Below, one piece after another: positions 34,889 to 43,913 of a stretch of DNA of 64,000 nt. Location: the NCBI GenBank assembly GCA_024742485.1, contig JANSYK010000001.1:2480001-2544000 (forward strand), in the 5' to 3' direction. Made by a program: the position numbers and the translations under genes. The stretch's first letter is position 1. Each line of letters opens with the position of its first letter. The notes beneath the pieces are model-generated. The model had not been told where the DNA came from. It made no database searches and saw only the letters and a list, made by a program, of their open reading frames with translations. This DNA is from Alphaproteobacteria bacterium (lineage in GTDB: Bacteria; Pseudomonadota; Alphaproteobacteria; Rhizobiales; Rhizobiaceae).

Positions 34889-35932
34889 GTGTCATCCGTG
34901 GAAGTCAGGAACCTCGTCAAGAAATATGGTGCCTTCACCGCGGTTCGGGACGCCAGCTTCAAGGCTGAATCGGGATCGCTCATCAGCATTCTCGGCCCCA
35001 GCGGATGCGGCAAGACCACAACGCTGCGCACCATTGCCGGTTTCGAGGACATAACAAGCGGCGAGATATTGCTGGACGACCGGCCCCTGGCAAACACCCC
35101 GCCCTGGCGCCGCAACATCGGGATCGTCTTTCAATCCTATGCGTTGTTTCCGTTCATGACCGTCGGCGCCAATGTTGGTTACGGCCTGAAGATGCGCAAG
35201 CTTGCCAAATCCGACATCGACCGCAGGACCGATGAGGCGCTGAAGCGCGTCGGTCTGCCGGACAGCCAATCAAAGTATCCCCGTCAACTCAGCGGTGGCC
35301 AAAGGCAACGCGTGGCCCTGGCCAGAGCTCTCGTTTTCGAACCCGATGTCATGCTTCTGGACGAGCCGCTATCCGCTCTTGACGCGAAACTGCGCGACGA
35401 GATGCGGTTCGAGTTGAAGCGAATCCAGAAACAGTCGGGTGTGACGACACTGTTGGTGACGCATGATCAGGAGGAGGCCTTCACGCTGTCGGATCAGATC
35501 GTCGTGATGAACAATGCAATCGTCAAGCAGGTCGGGACACCCCGCGAGATATGGGACCAGCCAGGCAGCGCATTCGTGGCGGACTTCATTGGGGTTGAAA
35601 ACATCTTTCCGGCCGAAACCGTGGCTGGTGGCATCGAAATATCCGGAAATCGCTTCTCCGCCGGTTCGCCCAACAATCGTCCCGATCCATTCAAGGTCGG
35701 TTTTCGCTCATCCGATCTTGTTTTGGTCGATGCCGACAACGTCGAAACCGAAAACAGAATAACCGGCGAGGTGATCGGAGAAGCCTATACCGGCGACAGC
35801 AATGTCTATCAGGTGCAAACCGGTCTGGGTGCCGAACCGGTTATTTTGAAATCCAAAAAGGACCAAAAACTCCACGGCAATGTCCACATGCGTTTGCCAC
35901 CGGAAAAAATACTGGTCCTGGAAGAGGACTGA
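34889..35932 (+). CDS. ABC transporter ATP-binding protein, PotA-like
   Basis: 347 aa. Walker A is GPSGCGKTT, signature LSGGQRQRVALARA, Walker B VMLLDEPLSALD, switch LLVTHDQEEAFTLSD. The C-terminal TOBE/OB domain (about 270-345) includes KVGFRSSDLVLVDADNV. The start is a GTG at 34889 preceded by GGAGAG. It energises the two permeases that follow. Confidence 0.92.
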   Translation: MSSVEVRNLVKKYGAFTAVRDASFKAESGSLISILGPSGCGKTTTLRTIAGFEDITSGEILLDDRPLANTPPWRRNIGIVFQSYALFPFMTVGANVGYGLKMRKLAKSDIDRRTDEALKRVGLPDSQSKYPRQLSGGQRQRVALARALVFEPDVMLLDEPLSALDAKLRDEMRFELKRIQKQSGVTTLLVTHDQEEAFTLSDQIVVMNNAIVKQVGTPREIWDQPGSAFVADFIGVENIFPAETVAGGIEISGNRFSAGSPNNRPDPFKVGFRSSDLVLVDADNVETENRITGEVIGEAYTGDSNVYQVQTGLGAEPVILKSKKDQKLHGNVHMRLPPEKILVLEED

Positions 35933-35935
35933 CCG

Positions 35936-36778
35936 GTGCCAATGTCCTCAACCCAGCGCGATTGGGCCCTGTCGCTGCCAGCCTTCGTGATTGTCGGACT
36001 GCTGGCCGTCATACCAGCTTTGATGTTGTTCGTTTCGGCCTTTACTTCGCCGGACATTGAAGGTTTTACACTCGCCAATTTCGACAAGCTCTGGAACAGC
36101 AAACTTGCGACCCAGGCCTTTTGGCGAACGATCCGCGTCGCACTGAGCGTAACCGTCATCACGATTATTCTTGGATATCCCCTGGCGATCGGATTCCTGC
36201 GGGCAAATGCCCGTCTCCAGCCCGTTCTGCTGACGCTTCTGGTTTTCCCGTTGATGGTGTCGGTTGTGGTGCGCGCCTATGGCTGGATCGTCGTTCTGAG
36301 CCCGAGTGGAATCCTCAATCAGACCCTGTTGGCAATGGGTCTGGTGTCGGAGCCGGTTGAAATTCTGCACACGGAATACGCTGTCATATTGGGTGAGAGC
36401 CAGTTGCTCCTGCCCTACATGGTGCTCTCATTGATCGCCAGTCTCCAGAAAGCCGACTCCAATCTCGAAGAAGCGTCAATGAGCCTTGGCGCCAACCCCG
36501 TCACGACATTTTTCAGAATTGTCGTGCCGGTCAGTGTTCCCGGCCTGCTGACCGGCACGCTGCTGGTTTTTGCGCTGGCGCTGACGGCATTCGCAACCCC
36601 TCTTCTTCTCGGGGGCGGACGGACCCCCCTGTTGACAACGCTGATCTACACATTCGCCTTCACGACATTCGACTGGTCGGCCGCTGCGGCGGTCGGGCTG
36701 ATCTTGATCGTCCTGGCGCTGGTCTTTGTCGCCTTGCAGCGGTGGGTCGGAGCAAAGGTCCTGAAATCCTATGAATAG
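35936..36778 (+). CDS. ABC transporter permease, PotB-like
   Basis: 280 aa with six membrane helices. The coupling (EAA) loop is NLEEASMSLGANPVTTFFRI. The start is GTG at 35936 or ATG at 35942. It lies 3 bases after the ATPase stop and overlaps the next permease by 8 bp, so the transporter genes are translationally coupled. Confidence 0.9.
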   Translation: MPMSSTQRDWALSLPAFVIVGLLAVIPALMLFVSAFTSPDIEGFTLANFDKLWNSKLATQAFWRTIRVALSVTVITIILGYPLAIGFLRANARLQPVLLTLLVFPLMVSVVVRAYGWIVVLSPSGILNQTLLAMGLVSEPVEILHTEYAVILGESQLLLPYMVLSLIASLQKADSNLEEASMSLGANPVTTFFRIVVPVSVPGLLTGTLLVFALALTAFATPLLLGGGRTPLLTTLIYTFAFTTFDWSAAAAVGLILIVLALVFVALQRWVGAKVLKSYE

Positions 36779-37607
36779 TCCAGTGAGCATATCCGGCCGA
36801 ACGGAGGACGCCTTGCTGCTCGCAGGCCGGTCCCTGTCAGTGGCAATGATGGTGTTTGGTTTCTTGTTTCTTCTCGGCCCGATCCTGATTGTGGTTGTTT
36901 CATCCTTCACGTCTGCGTCCTATCTGACCTTTCCGCCCACGGAGTATTCCGTCCGCTGGTATGCGGAGGTGTTTTCACTGTCGTGGTTTACACGCTCGAT
37001 CGTCTCCAGTTTTGTCATTGCGATCATTGCCACCGCCATTTCGGCCGTGGTGGGCATTTTGGTGGCCCGTGCGCTGGCGCGTGGAACGTTCAAGGCGAAG
37101 GCACTTGTCGAACTTGTCGTTCTCACACCCCTGCTGCTGCCCGTCATCGTCCTCGGATTTGCGCTGTTCAACATCCTTGTTTACTTCGCGCTCGAGGGAA
37201 ACAACTTCGTCAATCTGATCGGCGGCCACGTCCTGATAACGGTGCCATTTGTCGTCCGGTCCGTCTGGTCCGCGATGGCCGGCACGGACATCTCGCTGGA
37301 AGAGGCAAGCCTTGGGTTGGGTGCGCCGCCGTTCGTGACATTCATGAATGTCGTGCTGCCCATGGCCCGGCCCGGCATTGTGTCCGGTGGAATTCTGGCC
37401 TTCACCTATTCCTTCAACGACGTGTCCCTGTCGATCTTTCTGACCGGTCCCAGCGCCACGACACTTCCGGTCCAGATGATGTCCCATATCGAGTACTCCG
37501 CTGATCCCACGCCAGCGGCCATCTCGACGATCATGCTCACGATCACGCTTGTCATCTTTGTCATCACCAGCCGAACGGTCGGCCTCAAGATATTTGCCGA
37601 AAAATAG
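36771..37607 (+). CDS. ABC transporter permease, PotC-like
   Basis: 278 aa, six membrane helices. The EAA loop is SLEEASLGLGAPPFVTFMNV, followed by LPMARPGIVSGGILAFTYSF, the PotC hallmark. Together with the PotB-like protein it makes the inner-membrane pore. It is followed after 16 bases by the deaminase-like gene. Confidence 0.9.
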   Translation: MNSPVSISGRTEDALLLAGRSLSVAMMVFGFLFLLGPILIVVVSSFTSASYLTFPPTEYSVRWYAEVFSLSWFTRSIVSSFVIAIIATAISAVVGILVARALARGTFKAKALVELVVLTPLLLPVIVLGFALFNILVYFALEGNNFVNLIGGHVLITVPFVVRSVWSAMAGTDISLEEASLGLGAPPFVTFMNVVLPMARPGIVSGGILAFTYSFNDVSLSIFLTGPSATTLPVQMMSHIEYSADPTPAAISTIMLTITLVIFVITSRTVGLKIFAEK

Positions 37608-37623
37608 AAGCAGGGAACTGTCG

Positions 37624-38697
37624 ATGTCCAAGACCAGTGTCGTTGTGCCGGATGCGTTTTTTCAGGAGATCCCGAAGGTAGACATTCACTGCCATCTTTA
37701 TGGGACCATCCGGGAAAGCACTCTGAAGGAGTTCGCATGTGCCTCCAATGCACCCCTGTCCCAATCAGAGATTGGGGATTTCTACGTCCGGGGTGAAAAA
37801 CCCCGGGGCGTCTTGCATGCGTTTCGGTTCATGGAAGAGTTCATATTGGATAGCGCAGATCGACTTTACCGCCTGACCTACGAGTGCCTTGAAGACATGG
37901 CGGCTGAAACCGTGCGTTATACGGAACTGTTCTGGAATTCCACCGGCACCCTGAAACACCATCCCGGCCTGTCGTTTGAACTGGCCCAGTCGGCCATTAC
38001 AAAGGCAATGAGCGATGCTGGTATTGCGTTCGGCATCGAATCTCGCCTGATTCACGCAATCGACCGTCAGGCGCAGGCGGAAGACGCAGTTTCAATGGTG
38101 GAACTGATGATGCGCCACCGCGATCCATTGGCGGTGGGCATGGGTATTGACTACCTGGAGACGGATCATCCTCCCGAGGGATTTTGGAAATCTTTCCAGA
38201 TGGCACGTGAGGCCGGATTTCGAACAACGGCGCACGCCGGAGAGTTCGGTTGTCACTGGCGGAACATCGAAACGGCAATCAAGCTGCTGCAGGTCGATCG
38301 GCTCGATCATTGCTATACCATCCTCGACAATGAGGACCTCATTCAGGAATGCATCGCCAGGGATTTGGTCATCACGGTGGTACCGACCAATTCCTACTAT
38401 ATGCGAACGCTCGCGCGCGAGAAATGGGCCGACAAGCACCCGATCCGCCAGATGGCCCGTCGTGGCTTGAGGATCCATCCCAACACCGACGATCCGACAT
38501 TTCACAACATCACGCCAGCGCTGGTGTGGAAGATGATGCATGAGGATTTCGGCTATAGTCTTCAGGACCTTCGTTCGTTCATGGTGAACGGTCTCGACGG
38601 TGCCTGGATCGACGCCGACCGTCGCCGGCTTTGGAAGGCGGAACAACTGGCCGGGTTCGATGCCGCCCTGTCACGGCACAAACTGATTGCCGCGTGA
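37624..38697 (+). CDS. Adenosine deaminase-like amidohydrolase with altered pocket
   Basis: 357 aa, a metal-dependent TIM barrel of the adenosine/AMP deaminase family. The zinc ligands are H22 and H24 in DIHCHLYGTI, the His of TTAHAGEFG with its catalytic Glu, and the Asp pair of NTDDP. In true adenosine deaminases the first motif is HxHLDG; here Asp is Tyr, and the RIGHG-type strand reads RLDHC. That suggests a different substrate. The start at 37624 follows AGCAGGGAAC. Transporter and PrpD genes flank it in one operon. Confidence 0.85.
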   Translation: MSKTSVVVPDAFFQEIPKVDIHCHLYGTIRESTLKEFACASNAPLSQSEIGDFYVRGEKPRGVLHAFRFMEEFILDSADRLYRLTYECLEDMAAETVRYTELFWNSTGTLKHHPGLSFELAQSAITKAMSDAGIAFGIESRLIHAIDRQAQAEDAVSMVELMMRHRDPLAVGMGIDYLETDHPPEGFWKSFQMAREAGFRTTAHAGEFGCHWRNIETAIKLLQVDRLDHCYTILDNEDLIQECIARDLVITVVPTNSYYMRTLAREKWADKHPIRQMARRGLRIHPNTDDPTFHNITPALVWKMMHEDFGYSLQDLRSFMVNGLDGAWIDADRRRLWKAEQLAGFDAALSRHKLIAA

Positions 38698-38703
38698 CCC
38701 CAC

Positions 38704-40140
38704 ATGGGGATGTCGGCAGAAGGCATGGAAATGCAGAATGCGAGCGGGTCAGGTCGAGGCAGCCAATCGGACGTGTTTGCTGCCTTCGCACGTGCCTTTC
38801 GGCTGAAGGACGCTCCCCCGGCAATTCGCTCCTATGCGAAATGTCTTGTGCTGGACCTTCTTGGCTGTGCGATCGGCGCTCTCGACAGCCCTGAGGCGCA
38901 AAGTGCAAGCGCGGCATGCAGGGCGCTGGGCGGCAGCCCGGGACGGTCGGCACTCTGGGGCACAGGCATTGGAGCGGCGGCCGGTACGGCGGCCCTCTTC
39001 AATGGGACAGTCGCCCATGTTCTGGAACTTGATGATTTTCTAGGCATTGATCACACCGGCGCGGTGGTTCTCCCCGCCTTGTTTGCCGTCATGGATGACA
39101 CCGGCACCCATGATGAGGATCGTTTTCTGGAGGCCATGATCGTCTCCTATGAAATCGGACGCAGAATGCTCGACAAGGCGGGCGGATACCGCGCGCATAA
39201 TGGTTCGGGATGGCATACGACCGGCACCCTCGGATCCATTGCCGCAGCCGTGGCAATTGCAAAATATCTGAAGCTCGATCATGACCAGATGGTTTCGGCA
39301 ATCGGTCTGGCGGGCAGTTTTACCGGTGGGACCTGGGCATTTCATCGTGACGGAGCAATGAGCAAGCGGTTTCATTGCGGCAAGGCGGCGGAGGCCGGGA
39401 TCACGGCTGCCTATTTCGCACGGCAGGGATTCACCGGTCCCGCCCATATCATTGATGCCCAGTGGGGTGGCTACTTTGCCCTCCATGCACCGGATCATTG
39501 TGTCGACATGGATAGCCTGTTTGCGGATCTGGGCGAGGACCTCCGCATTGGCTGGACGGGAATCAAGCCCTACGCCTGTTGCCGTGGCAATCACAGCGTC
39601 ATCGACTCGATCTTCAAGATCAAGGCCCGCACATCGCTGGATCCCGACCGCATTAAATCCATTTCGGTGGAATGTTCCTCCACGCAGCTTCGGCAATTGG
39701 GAAACAGAAACCCGCAATCAATCGTCGAAGCACAGTTGAGCCTGCCCTTCGCGGTTGCCACCGCCATTCGTTTCAATGACGTCGACATCACGCGCTATTC
39801 CGCGGCCGCCATCCGGAACCGGGCCACGCTGCAGCTTTGCAATCGTGTCGAAATGACAGAAGGGAACGATTGGCCCGATGCAGCGGAACCCCGTCTGACG
39901 GTGGCCATGGCCGATGGGGCGCAATTCCGGCAGCAGGTGCAGGTTGCAAGAGGCGATCCCCGAAATCCGATGACGCCCTCCGAGGTTGTCAACAAGTTTG
40001 TCGGCTTGGTTCAACACCGGCTGACCGCTGATCAGATGCAGATATTGACGGATTTCGGCCTGGATCGGGGTGGTAGCCTGGCCAAAGTTGGCCAGGTCCT
40101 TTCATCAAAACTCGAAGTTCTGGCGAACAATAATATTTGA
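38704..40140 (+). CDS. MmgE/PrpD family protein
   Basis: 478 aa. The helical MmgE/PrpD domain is recognised by VLDLLGCAIGALDSPEAQ, ALFNGTVAHVLELDDF, HNGSGWHTTGTLGSIAAAVA, FHCGKAAEAGITAAYFARQG and KPYACCRGNHSVID. Family members include 2-methylcitrate dehydratase and isomerases or epimerases of dicarboxylates such as iminodisuccinate. No methylcitrate genes are near. The start at 38704 is uncertain: an ATG at 38731 is better spaced from AGAAGG. Confidence 0.88.
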   Translation: MGMSAEGMEMQNASGSGRGSQSDVFAAFARAFRLKDAPPAIRSYAKCLVLDLLGCAIGALDSPEAQSASAACRALGGSPGRSALWGTGIGAAAGTAALFNGTVAHVLELDDFLGIDHTGAVVLPALFAVMDDTGTHDEDRFLEAMIVSYEIGRRMLDKAGGYRAHNGSGWHTTGTLGSIAAAVAIAKYLKLDHDQMVSAIGLAGSFTGGTWAFHRDGAMSKRFHCGKAAEAGITAAYFARQGFTGPAHIIDAQWGGYFALHAPDHCVDMDSLFADLGEDLRIGWTGIKPYACCRGNHSVIDSIFKIKARTSLDPDRIKSISVECSSTQLRQLGNRNPQSIVEAQLSLPFAVATAIRFNDVDITRYSAAAIRNRATLQLCNRVEMTEGNDWPDAAEPRLTVAMADGAQFRQQVQVARGDPRNPMTPSEVVNKFVGLVQHRLTADQMQILTDFGLDRGGSLAKVGQVLSSKLEVLANNNI

Positions 40141-40144
40141 CACC

Positions 40145-40173
40145 TATCAATTGGGGTTTTCTAATAGCGATAG
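40145..40173. promoter_or_regulatory. Candidate LysR box between prpD-like and lysR genes
   Basis: CTATC (40144) and GATAG (40169-40173) are inverted. TATCAAT at 40145 with the preceding ACACC matches the motif at 33689-33700 upstream of the operon (TATCGAT). It lies 14 bases upstream of the TTG start of lysR, a place for autoregulation. Confidence 0.4.
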
Positions 40174-40186
40174 CCTTGCCAGATGA

Positions 40187-41137
40187 TTGAACAGCCCATT
40201 GCAAACAACTCTTGAACGACTGACCGCCAGTCACCTCGATCCCCGTATCAGCCGACGCAATCTGAGCTATTTCTATTTCGCCGCCACCGAACTCAATTTC
40301 ACCCGGGCGGCGAAGTCCGCGGGCGTTGCCCAGCCCTCCTTGAGCCGCGGCATCGTCTTGCTCGAAGCTGCTCTCAACGATCAACTGTTCGAAAGAATTG
40401 GCAAGACGGTGCAGTTGACCCCACGCGGGCGCGCGTTGCTGCCGGCGGTCGAATACTATCTCAACCAGTATCTCGACTTTGCCGAGTGGCTGGACGCACA
40501 AAAATTCGGTGACAGCACAAGGCTGAGGATTTCAGCCATTTCGACGTTGACGGCCGAATTGCTGCCGCGGATCATCAGTGACTACCAACGGGCCAATCCG
40601 GCGACAACCGTCGAATTGAATGACGGTATCAATGACGAGATCGTCCGGTCGGTGCTGGTCGGCAGTGTTGATCTGGGCATCACGACCACCGTTGAAAACC
40701 CGTCGCAATTCCGCACCAAACTTCTGTTCAAGGACCGATATGCGGTGGCCGTGAACAGCGCACATCGCTTGTTCGATCGTGAAGTTGTCAGCTGGAAAGA
40801 ACTGGAAGGGGAACAAATTGCGACGTTCGAAAGAAGTTCCAGCCTGTTCCATGATGTTCAACAATCCTTCCAGACCGTCGGGATTCACTTTGAGCCGAAA
40901 ACCAAGGTCAAATACCGCAACACGCTGATGGGGCTTGTCAGGCATCAGGGCATGATCACCATTCTTCCCAAACTGGCGATCCAGGAAAGTCTGCAACCGA
41001 ATGTGCGCGCGATTCCAATTATCGACCCGATCGTCGAACGGTCCTACTACATTCTCACGAGGAAGGATCACCTGGACAATTCAGCCATTCGTCGGTTTCA
41101 CGACTATCTGCAGGCGCAACTGGGGAGCAGGCATTGA
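40187..41137 (+). CDS. LysR-family transcriptional regulator
   Basis: 316 aa. The N-terminal winged helix is NLSYFYFAATELNFTRAAKS then AGVAQPSLSRGIVLLEAAL. The C-terminal effector domain follows (VDLGITTTVENPSQFRTKLL, GLVRHQGMITILPKLAI). No ATG fits, and TTG at 40187 or 40199 is the likely start. It sits 46 bases after the PrpD-like gene on the same strand, and probably controls the Pot-like operon through the related boxes at 33694-33716 and 40145-40173. Confidence 0.9.
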   Translation: MNSPLQTTLERLTASHLDPRISRRNLSYFYFAATELNFTRAAKSAGVAQPSLSRGIVLLEAALNDQLFERIGKTVQLTPRGRALLPAVEYYLNQYLDFAEWLDAQKFGDSTRLRISAISTLTAELLPRIISDYQRANPATTVELNDGINDEIVRSVLVGSVDLGITTTVENPSQFRTKLLFKDRYAVAVNSAHRLFDREVVSWKELEGEQIATFERSSSLFHDVQQSFQTVGIHFEPKTKVKYRNTLMGLVRHQGMITILPKLAIQESLQPNVRAIPIIDPIVERSYYILTRKDHLDNSAIRRFHDYLQAQLGSRH

Positions 41138-41268
41138 TACCCCTGCAACACATCGCCTGGCAGATCCCATTTGCACGGGATATCGAGCCCGTTTCCATTG
41201 TCGACACATTGCGCCGCCCCGTGCATGGCATGTTCCGACTGGGAACGCAGGTGGCCAATAACCCAAAA

Positions 41269-41751
41269 CTAAATGGCCTCCGTTTCCAGACGATATTTTC
41301 GAAAGATTGCACCATCGTATTCGACTTCGCCTAGATGCTTTGCTCCGATCCTTTCAAGCGCGCCCAGATGCTTGCGGGAGGGTGGCAGAAGAAAAGTCAC
41401 GAACGGAATGCGTTTGTCGGACCTGGCAAACTGGATGGCCTTCCTTGAAATGCGTGCACCCAGACCAAACGCATCCGGCTTGAGAACCAGGCCGTAATCC
41501 CACTCGCCCCCTTCCTTTTGAAAGCCGCCCCACCCGACATAGGCACTGTCCGACAGGATGGCCCAATGCCCAAGTCCGTCGCGCGCCCAGCACGCTTCCT
41601 TGGTCGCAACAAATTCGGCCACGGCCGCAGCATCCCATGTGAATGTCAGCAGCGGCATGTGTGCGGCGACACGCGGATCGGACATGTGATCGATGATATC
41701 GTCCGGCGCGATCTCGGATAATCGGACAAAGGTGATTTCGGGTTTCACCAT
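41269..41751 (-). CDS. GNAT-family N-acetyltransferase
   Basis: 160 aa, one GNAT domain. The acetyl-CoA-binding stretch is KPDAFGLGARISRKAIQFA and the late strand is SRKHLGALERIGAKHLGEVE. Substrate unknown. The ATG at 41751 is chosen; a GTG three codons earlier is possible. It converges on lysR and is 40 bases downstream of the next GNAT gene, so the two may be co-transcribed. Confidence 0.8.
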   Translation of the reverse strand: MVKPEITFVRLSEIAPDDIIDHMSDPRVAAHMPLLTFTWDAAAVAEFVATKEACWARDGLGHWAILSDSAYVGWGGFQKEGGEWDYGLVLKPDAFGLGARISRKAIQFARSDKRIPFVTFLLPPSRKHLGALERIGAKHLGEVEYDGAIFRKYRLETEAI

Positions 41752-41791
41752 AATCTCCACGTCGGCACACAGGTTAAATGGTCACAACAGC

Positions 41792-42799
41792 CTAGTGCGA
41801 CGGGCGCTTCTTGAACCAGGTCATGGCGTTGCTGTAACCGGCGGCCTCCAACATTTTTCTCTTTGAGGTCCAAGCCGCAGGGCATACGACAAACGCTGCG
41901 TTGTTCCCGCGAGCCGCAAGCGCTGCCTCTGCCGCGAGCAACAGATCGGAAGCGCCCTTTGCGTCATCGGGAAGTGCGGTCGGATCGGCCGTATCGACAT
42001 GGTAATAATCATCGATCTTGCCGACGGCGCTGATGTCATGCGGTATCGGGAAATGCATATGTGTGACCGGTTGCGAAATGGCATAACCATTGAACTCGCC
42101 ATCGCTGCTTGAAACAAACATGTCGTGATCCGCCAGCGTAAGACTTTTTCTCATCCATGCGGCAAAACGGGCATTGGCATCGCTTGATGGTTTCCAGAAC
42201 ACATTGAGATCGTCGAGAATACGTCTGTGCTCGGCACTCGCGGTGACGATGTCCTCGATGTCACTGTCTTCCGCAGCACGGATATCAGGCAGGTTCCCGG
42301 CCTGACGCAGTCCCGTTTTTGCCAAATACAATGTGAGCGGCTCATAGCCGCGTTTTTCATATTCCTTTTCCAGAACTCGACCAACCGCAGACTGTCCAAG
42401 AAGCGTTTCCGCGCCGGCTTGAACAAGGTCGGCTTCAGCAGCTTCGATCAGGGCTTGCCACGCACCTGCCGGCGCATCTTCGGTGACATAACAATCTTCC
42501 AGGATCAGTCCCGGAGGCCCGTATGCCCCACCGGCATAAATGGGCGGGACAGGCAATATCATTGTATGTGCAATCCCGATGGTCTTTCGACCTGTCTCGG
42601 CAAGGAGCAGCGCCTGATGGAAAGCCCGATGTTCAATTTCCATGAAAGCTCTGACCGCCGGATAGATCTTGTCCCGGGGAGCCGGCTTCACCTTCCAGAA
42701 TATCGGGTCCGCTGCCTCTCGCCGCTTTGCATCCGCAATAAGAAGCTCGACGACGGTATCGAGATCACTGAGTTGGGCGGTGCGAACCGAAATAGACAT
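41792..42799 (-). CDS. Two-domain GNAT-like acetyltransferase
   Basis: 335 aa. The first half looks like a GNAT domain (SVRTAQLSDLDTVVELLIAD at the start, LEDCYVTEDAPAGAWQALIE in the middle, LGQSAVGRVLEKEYEKRGYE for the CoA region). The second half begins with another GNAT start, PDIRAAEDSDIEDIVTASAE, and ends in MLEAAGYSNAMTWFKKRP. Tandem GNAT proteins often modify small polar molecules or antibiotics; no substrate can be named. The start at 42799 follows AAGAGAAGA. Confidence 0.75.
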   Translation of the reverse strand: MSISVRTAQLSDLDTVVELLIADAKRREAADPIFWKVKPAPRDKIYPAVRAFMEIEHRAFHQALLLAETGRKTIGIAHTMILPVPPIYAGGAYGPPGLILEDCYVTEDAPAGAWQALIEAAEADLVQAGAETLLGQSAVGRVLEKEYEKRGYEPLTLYLAKTGLRQAGNLPDIRAAEDSDIEDIVTASAEHRRILDDLNVFWKPSSDANARFAAWMRKSLTLADHDMFVSSSDGEFNGYAISQPVTHMHFPIPHDISAVGKIDDYYHVDTADPTALPDDAKGASDLLLAAEAALAARGNNAAFVVCPAAWTSKRKMLEAAGYSNAMTWFKKRPSH

Positions 42800-43039
42800 T
42801 AATCTTCTCTTGCAAATGACGGCGGACTGCGCTGTGGAAAAAAGCCAGAACGACCGCTTCAGGCATGCACAAGGTTGCAGGCATTCTCTCTGCCACAATC
42901 GCAGCGAGCAGTTGAACTGTCAAACCGGCTGCCGCTACAGACGGTTCGACACCGATAGGCAGTTCTGATGCCGGGCGGACACACACCCGGATCCCGTTAC
43001 ACGAGCGAAAAAATCAATTCGGCGCTTGATTCGGCATAT

Positions 43040-43061
43040 TATATCAATTATTCATGATATA
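43040..43061. promoter_or_regulatory. ArsR operator overlapping the arsR start codon
   Basis: TATATCA and TGATATA are perfect 7-bp arms across an 8-base spacer. The last base is the A of the arsR ATG. TTGATT (43026-43031) and TATTCA (43049-43054), 17 bases apart, would place transcription start at about 43061. That fits a leaderless transcript repressed by ArsR bound over the promoter (inference). Confidence 0.65.
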
Positions 43062-43393
43062 TGGATTCAATAGAAGCCCTCTCGGCATTCTCCGCCCTCA
43101 GCCAATCGACCCGCCTCGATGTCTTCCGCCTGCTGGTCAAGGTGGGGTCCCAAGGTCTGCCATCGGGAGAAATCGGCGAAAGGCTGGGCGTGCGGCAAAA
43201 CACCATGTCCGCCAACCTCACTGTCCTGTTGAATGCCGGGCTGGTGCGCAATGAGCGGGAGGGTCGCACGATCCGTTACTTCGCCGATTTCGAAACCATG
43301 CGTGGCCTGCTCGGCTTCCTGATGGAGGACTGCTGCGGCGGACGTCCGGATTTGTGCCAGCCTGTTATTGAAGAAATAGCCTGTATCCTCTGA
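43061..43393 (+). CDS. arsR: ArsR-family arsenite-responsive repressor
   Basis: 110 aa. Winged helix: LSQSTRLDVFRLLVKVG, LPSGEIGERLGVRQNTMSAN, and wing NEREGRTIRYFADF. C91, C92 and C99 near the C-terminus (EDCCGGRPDLCQ) match the As(III) site of the Acidithiobacillus-type ArsR (C95, C96, C102), not the helix-3 CVC site of plasmid ArsR. There is no Shine-Dalgarno, because the operator runs to the start codon. First gene of the ars cluster. Confidence 0.92.
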   Translation: MDSIEALSAFSALSQSTRLDVFRLLVKVGSQGLPSGEIGERLGVRQNTMSANLTVLLNAGLVRNEREGRTIRYFADFETMRGLLGFLMEDCCGGRPDLCQPVIEEIACIL

Positions 43394-43402
43394 GGTAGAA
43401 CC

Positions 43403-43912
43403 ATGACCGATCCCGTCTACAATGTGCTGTTTTTGTGCACCGGAAATTCCGCCCGTTCGATCCTGGCGGAAGCCATCATGAACCGCCTTGGCCAGGGTCG
43501 CTTCAAGGCCTATTCCGCAGGCTCCCAGCCCAGGGGTGACGTACATCCGCAATCGATTGCGCTCCTCAAACGTCTGAATTTCGACACTGCCTTCGCCCGC
43601 TCCAAGGACTGGGAGGAGTTCGCTGGAGCCGACGCGCCCAAACTCGATTTCGTTTTCACTGTTTGTGACAACGCGGCAAACGAGGCCTGCCCGGTCTGGC
43701 CCGGCCAACCCATGTCAGCCCATTGGGGTGTCCCCGATCCGGCTGCCGTTGAGGGAACCGAGACGGAAATTGCGTTGGCATTCTCGGAGGCCTACAGAAT
43801 GCTCAACAGCCGGATTTCCGTGTTCACCTCGCTGCCACTGACCAGTATCGACCGGCTCTCTTTGCAGGATCGGCTCAACGAGATCGGCGCCAGCGAAACC
43901 GCAGACGTCTGA
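43403..43912 (+). CDS. arsC: Arsenate reductase, low-molecular-weight phosphatase type
   Basis: 169 aa. The P-loop CTGNSARS (C12, R18) is the CX5R motif of LMW phosphatase-like Ars[21 protein letters not shown] contains the two further cysteines used for disulfide relay, and [11 protein letters not shown] has the general-acid Asp. It reduces arsenate to arsenite in the cytoplasm, probably with thioredoxin or glutaredoxin. Ten bases after arsR. Confidence 0.93.
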   Translation: MTDPVYNVLFLCTGNSARSILAEAIMNRLGQGRFKAYSAGSQPRGDVHPQSIALLKRLNFDTAFARSKDWEEFAGADAPKLDFVFTVCDNAANEACPVWPGQPMSAHWGVPDPAAVEGTETEIALAFSEAYRMLNSRISVFTSLPLTSIDRLSLQDRLNEIGASETADV

Positions 43913-43913
43913 G

